From the NCBI GenBank assembly GCA_012800855.1, contig JAAZIN010000091.1, positions 1 to 34,062 of the forward strand: DNA of 34,062 nucleotides. The letters run 5' to 3'. The stretch comes from Bacillota bacterium. GTDB taxonomy: Bacteria; Bacillota; Dethiobacteria; DTU022. The translations under genes were made by a program, and so were the position numbers. Shown piece after piece: positions 32,072-34,062 of the stretch. The first letter of the stretch is position 1; every line of letters begins with the position of its first letter. A model generated the notes under the pieces. The model worked only from the letters and a program-made list of their open reading frames with translations, was not told the origin of the DNA and did not search any database.

Positions 32072-33094
32072 ATGGAACATCCCGATTACGGCTTAAAAGA
32101 AGAGCGCCAGGTCGTCTACAGGCCGGTCGGGCACAGGAAGCTGTTCATGAATCCCGACGCCGACGCAGCCCGGGAGCATTTTCGCCAGAAATCCCGCAAG
32201 CTCGTGGAAAAAGTGACCACCCTCGCCGATGCCATATCGCGTTTTGTGCACGACGGGGATTACATTGCCTGCGGCGGCTTTGGAACGAGCCGCATCTCCA
32301 CCGCGGCCATTCATGAAATCATGCGCCAGCGCAAGAAGAACCTCGGCTTCTCCGCACACGCGGCCACGCATGACTTTCAGCTGCTGGTCAACGGCGGCTG
32401 CATCAACCGCTGCGACGTGGCCTACATCGTGGGGCTGGAGGCGCGGGGGCTGTCCAAGCGCGCCCGCCAGGCCGTGGAAAGCGGCGAAGTGGAGCTTACC
32501 GAGTGGACCAACGCCGCCCTCTCCTGGCGCTACCGCGCCGCCGCCATGGGGCTGTCCTTCATCCCGGCCCGCTGCATGATGGGCACGGACACCATTGCCT
32601 ATAGCGCCGCCGTGGAGATGGAATGCCCCTACACGGGGAAAAAATACGTGGCCCTGCCGGCGCTTTACCCCGACGTGGGCATAATCCACGTGCACCGCGC
32701 CGACGTATACGGCAACTGCCAGATTGACGGTCCCATTGTATCAGACTGGGATATGGCCCGGGCGGCGAAGCGGCTGATCATCACCACCGAGAGGCTGGTC
32801 CCCAACGCGGAGATCCGCCGTGAGCCCCATCGCACGGTGATCCCCTACTACCTCGTTGACGCCGTGGTGGAGGTGCCCTACGGCTCCTACCCGGCGAACA
32901 TGCCTTACGAGTATTACAGCGACGAGGAGCACCTGCAGGAGTGGCTGCGAGCGGAGCAGGATCCCGAGACGCTGGCCCAGTTCCTGGAGCGCAACATATA
33001 CGGGGTCAAGGACTTCTGGGAGTATCTCAACCTCAACGGCGGCCCGGCCCGGCTGGCGGAGCTGCGCCGCATGGAGAACCTCATCGAAAAGTAG
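32072..33094 (+). CDS. CoA-transferase subunit A (glutaconate/IpdA-like)
   Basis: Alpha subunit of a class I CoA-transferase, 340 residues, resembling GctA/IpdA. It shows VTTLADAISRFVHDGDYIACGGFGTSRI (quoted in part), a central region with NAALSWRYRAAAMGLSFIP and PDVGIIHVHRADVYGNCQI, then a segment ending IPYYLVDAVVEVPYGSYP. Its partner follows 54 bases downstream. Two-subunit enzymes of this type transfer CoA between carboxylic acids such as glutaconate, acetate or ring-cleavage products; in lysine fermentation a CoA-transferase releases acetoacetate or butyrate. The exact substrate is open. ATG at 32072 has GGAGGAGG eight bases upstream; the frame to 31979 overlaps spacer DNA and is rejected. 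Confidence 0.85.
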   Translation: MEHPDYGLKEERQVVYRPVGHRKLFMNPDADAAREHFRQKSRKLVEKVTTLADAISRFVHDGDYIACGGFGTSRISTAAIHEIMRQRKKNLGFSAHAATHDFQLLVNGGCINRCDVAYIVGLEARGLSKRARQAVESGEVELTEWTNAALSWRYRAAAMGLSFIPARCMMGTDTIAYSAAVEMECPYTGKKYVALPALYPDVGIIHVHRADVYGNCQIDGPIVSDWDMARAAKRLIITTERLVPNAEIRREPHRTVIPYYLVDAVVEVPYGSYPANMPYEYYSDEEHLQEWLRAEQDPETLAQFLERNIYGVKDFWEYLNLNGGPARLAELRRMENLIEK

Positions 33095-33148
33095 CCGGCG
33101 GCGGATGCCACCCGGCTGGTTGAATTTTAACTCGAAGGAGGATTGTCC

Positions 33149-33919
33149 ATGGAATACAACCGCATGGAGTTAATGATCTGCCTTGCTTCTCGTTTCCTGG
33201 AGAACAACAGCACCGTTGTCGTTGGCACCGGTGCTCCATGCGCCGCCGCCATGCTCGCACAGCACCTGCACGCGCCCGACCTCATGATCATGTTCGAAGC
33301 CGGCGGCATCGGGCCCATCCTGCCCTCCATGCCCATTTCCGTTGGCGACTCGCGCACCTTTTACAAGGCGCTGGTGGCAGGCAGCATGCCCGAAATCATG
33401 GAAACCTGCCAGCGGGGCATGGTGGACTACACCTTTCTGGGCGGGGCCCAGATCGACATGTACGGCAACATCAACTCCACCATGATCGGCAAGGATTTTG
33501 ATCGCCCCCAGGTGCGCTTCCCCGGCAGCGGGGGAGCCAACGATCTCGCTTCCTTCTGCTGGCGGGTCATGGTCATCACCCCCCAGGACAAGCGCCGCTT
33601 TACCAATGACATCGACTTTATTACCACTCCCGGCTACCTCACCGGGAAAGGTGCCCGCGAAGCTGCGGGGCTGCCTCCGGGATGCGGGCCGTACAAGGTC
33701 ATCACCGACCTCTGCGTTCTCGGCTTTGACGAAGAGACCAAGCGGATGCAGGTGGAGAGCATCCATCCCGGCGTGACCAGGGAGCAGATCATTGAAAATA
33801 CCGGCTTTGAGCTGCTCTGGTCCCCCAGCCTCACCACCAGCGAACCGCCCACCGCGGAGGAACTGCGCATCCTGCGGGAGAAGGTGGACCCCTACCGCTA
33901 CATCATCGGCCGCAGCTAA
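33149..33919 (+). CDS. CoA-transferase subunit B (glutaconate/IpdB-like)
   Basis: Beta subunit of the same CoA-transferase, 256 residues. In class I enzymes a glutamate of this subunit forms the covalent CoA thioester; E50 in MIMFEAGGIGP sits at the expected place. Further landmarks are TFLGGAQIDMYGNINSTMIG and GSGGANDLAS, and the ending SIHPGVTREQIIENTGFELL, each as in GctB-like proteins. Whether E50 is catalytic as in GctB or this is an IpdB-like hydrolase (which lacks that glutamate role) needs alignment. ATG at 33149 has AAGGAGG seven bases upstream. Confidence 0.87.
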   Translation: MEYNRMELMICLASRFLENNSTVVVGTGAPCAAAMLAQHLHAPDLMIMFEAGGIGPILPSMPISVGDSRTFYKALVAGSMPEIMETCQRGMVDYTFLGGAQIDMYGNINSTMIGKDFDRPQVRFPGSGGANDLASFCWRVMVITPQDKRRFTNDIDFITTPGYLTGKGAREAAGLPPGCGPYKVITDLCVLGFDEETKRMQVESIHPGVTREQIIENTGFELLWSPSLTTSEPPTAEELRILREKVDPYRYIIGRS

Positions 33920-33972
33920 GAAATTGTAGAGTTCGGGAATGCCCCTCGGATTTGTTTGTAGACATAATGGTA

Positions 33973-34049
33973 GTGCTGGCCTCGCTTTGCAATGACGTGG
34001 GTTATAATGGGAAAACCATTAAAGAGCCACATACAAAGGAGGCCAGTAC
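33973..34049 (+). promoter_or_regulatory. Folded leader hiding the next gene's ribosome-binding site
   Basis: GTGCTGGCCTC (33973-33983) pairs over all 11 positions (one G-U) with GAGGCCAGTAC (34039-34049), which contains the ribosome-binding site (AAAGGAGG 34035-34042). Inside, TAATGG (34005-34010) and CCATTA (34016-34021) form a second hairpin. A TATAAT at 34003-34008 lies downstream of the first arm, so transcripts starting there would not fold the big stem, while read-through transcripts would. This is a familiar device in insertion sequences. Confidence 0.5.
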
Positions 34050-34050
34050 A

Positions 34051-34062
34051 ATGGATTATACC
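34051..34062 (+). CDS. Start of a further gene, possibly an IS110-type transposase
   Basis: ATG at 34051 after AAAGGAGG at nine bases opens a frame cut by the window edge after four codons (M-D-Y-T). Several IS110-family transposases of Firmicutes begin with similar residues, and the folded leader suits an insertion element, but four codons cannot identify a protein. Confidence 0.35.

Overview
This is a GC-rich, gene-dense stretch of what looks like a spore-forming anaerobic member of the Clostridia (Firmicutes), probably of a Peptococcaceae or Thermoanaerobacter-like lineage. The reasons are a trimeric NAD(P)-linked [FeFe] hydrogenase, CodY, a GerM-type lipoprotein beside glutamate racemase, an ECF transporter S component, a B12-dependent lysine 5,6-aminomutase, strong Shine-Dalgarno sites and many TTG/GTG starts. 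The genus cannot be fixed from the sequence alone.

Layout. 1-4358 (minus strand): operon hydC-hydB-hydA for an electron-bifurcating hydrogenase, diverging from an ECF S component (4452-4976). 4999-5168: repeat-like hairpins and a pyrimidine-rich tract. 5169-6269 (minus): membrane-anchored NodB deacetylase with a LysM domain. 6492-9444: TtcA-like PP-loop/Fe-S protein, then a fused ADP-forming acyl-CoA synthetase. 9525-10064 (minus): gamma-carbonic anhydrase-like protein. 10310-12300: larB-larC for the nickel-pincer nucleotide. 12455-13279: CodY. 13304-13999 (minus): DUF1287 protein. 14145-16632: UPF0316 membrane protein, murI, gerM. 16649-20473 (minus): four-gene ABC exporter-type operon (ATPase, secreted CARDB-like protein, FtsX/MacB permease, Yip1 protein). 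20667-23192: MreB-like protein with an altered nucleotide-binding loop, then rph and rdgB. 23283-24128: tRNA-Pro(TGG), a minus-strand PspC mini-protein, and tRNA-Gly(TCC). 24290-25844: stand-alone starch-binding-type domain protein (minus) and an Ldh2-family dehydrogenase. 25866-33919: PucR-type regulator diverging from kamB-kamD-kamE, an EamA transporter and a two-subunit CoA-transferase. The last ~100 bases hold a folded leader and the first codons of another gene, possibly an IS110-type transposase.

How it fits together. The window mixes fermentation and energy genes (hydrogenase for H2 and redox balance, ADP-forming synthetase and CoA-transferase for acyl-CoA/ATP, lysine aminomutase for amino-acid fermentation) with cell-envelope and sporulation genes. 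The order murI-gerM ... rph-rdgB is the Bacillus racE-gerM-rph-rdgB order, interrupted here by the ABC operon and the MreB paralogue.

Most interesting points. (1) A roughly 150-nt region in front of kamB contains two mutually exclusive pairings for one arm, the distal one ending in a T7 run: a candidate unrecognised riboswitch/attenuator, or a small inverted-repeat element. (2) At the right edge, an 11-bp stem would hide the ribosome-binding site of the next gene only in read-through transcripts, as insertion elements do. (3) The MreB paralogue has lost the phosphate-2 aspartate. (4) The kam operon is a partial lysine-fermentation set with unusual partners.
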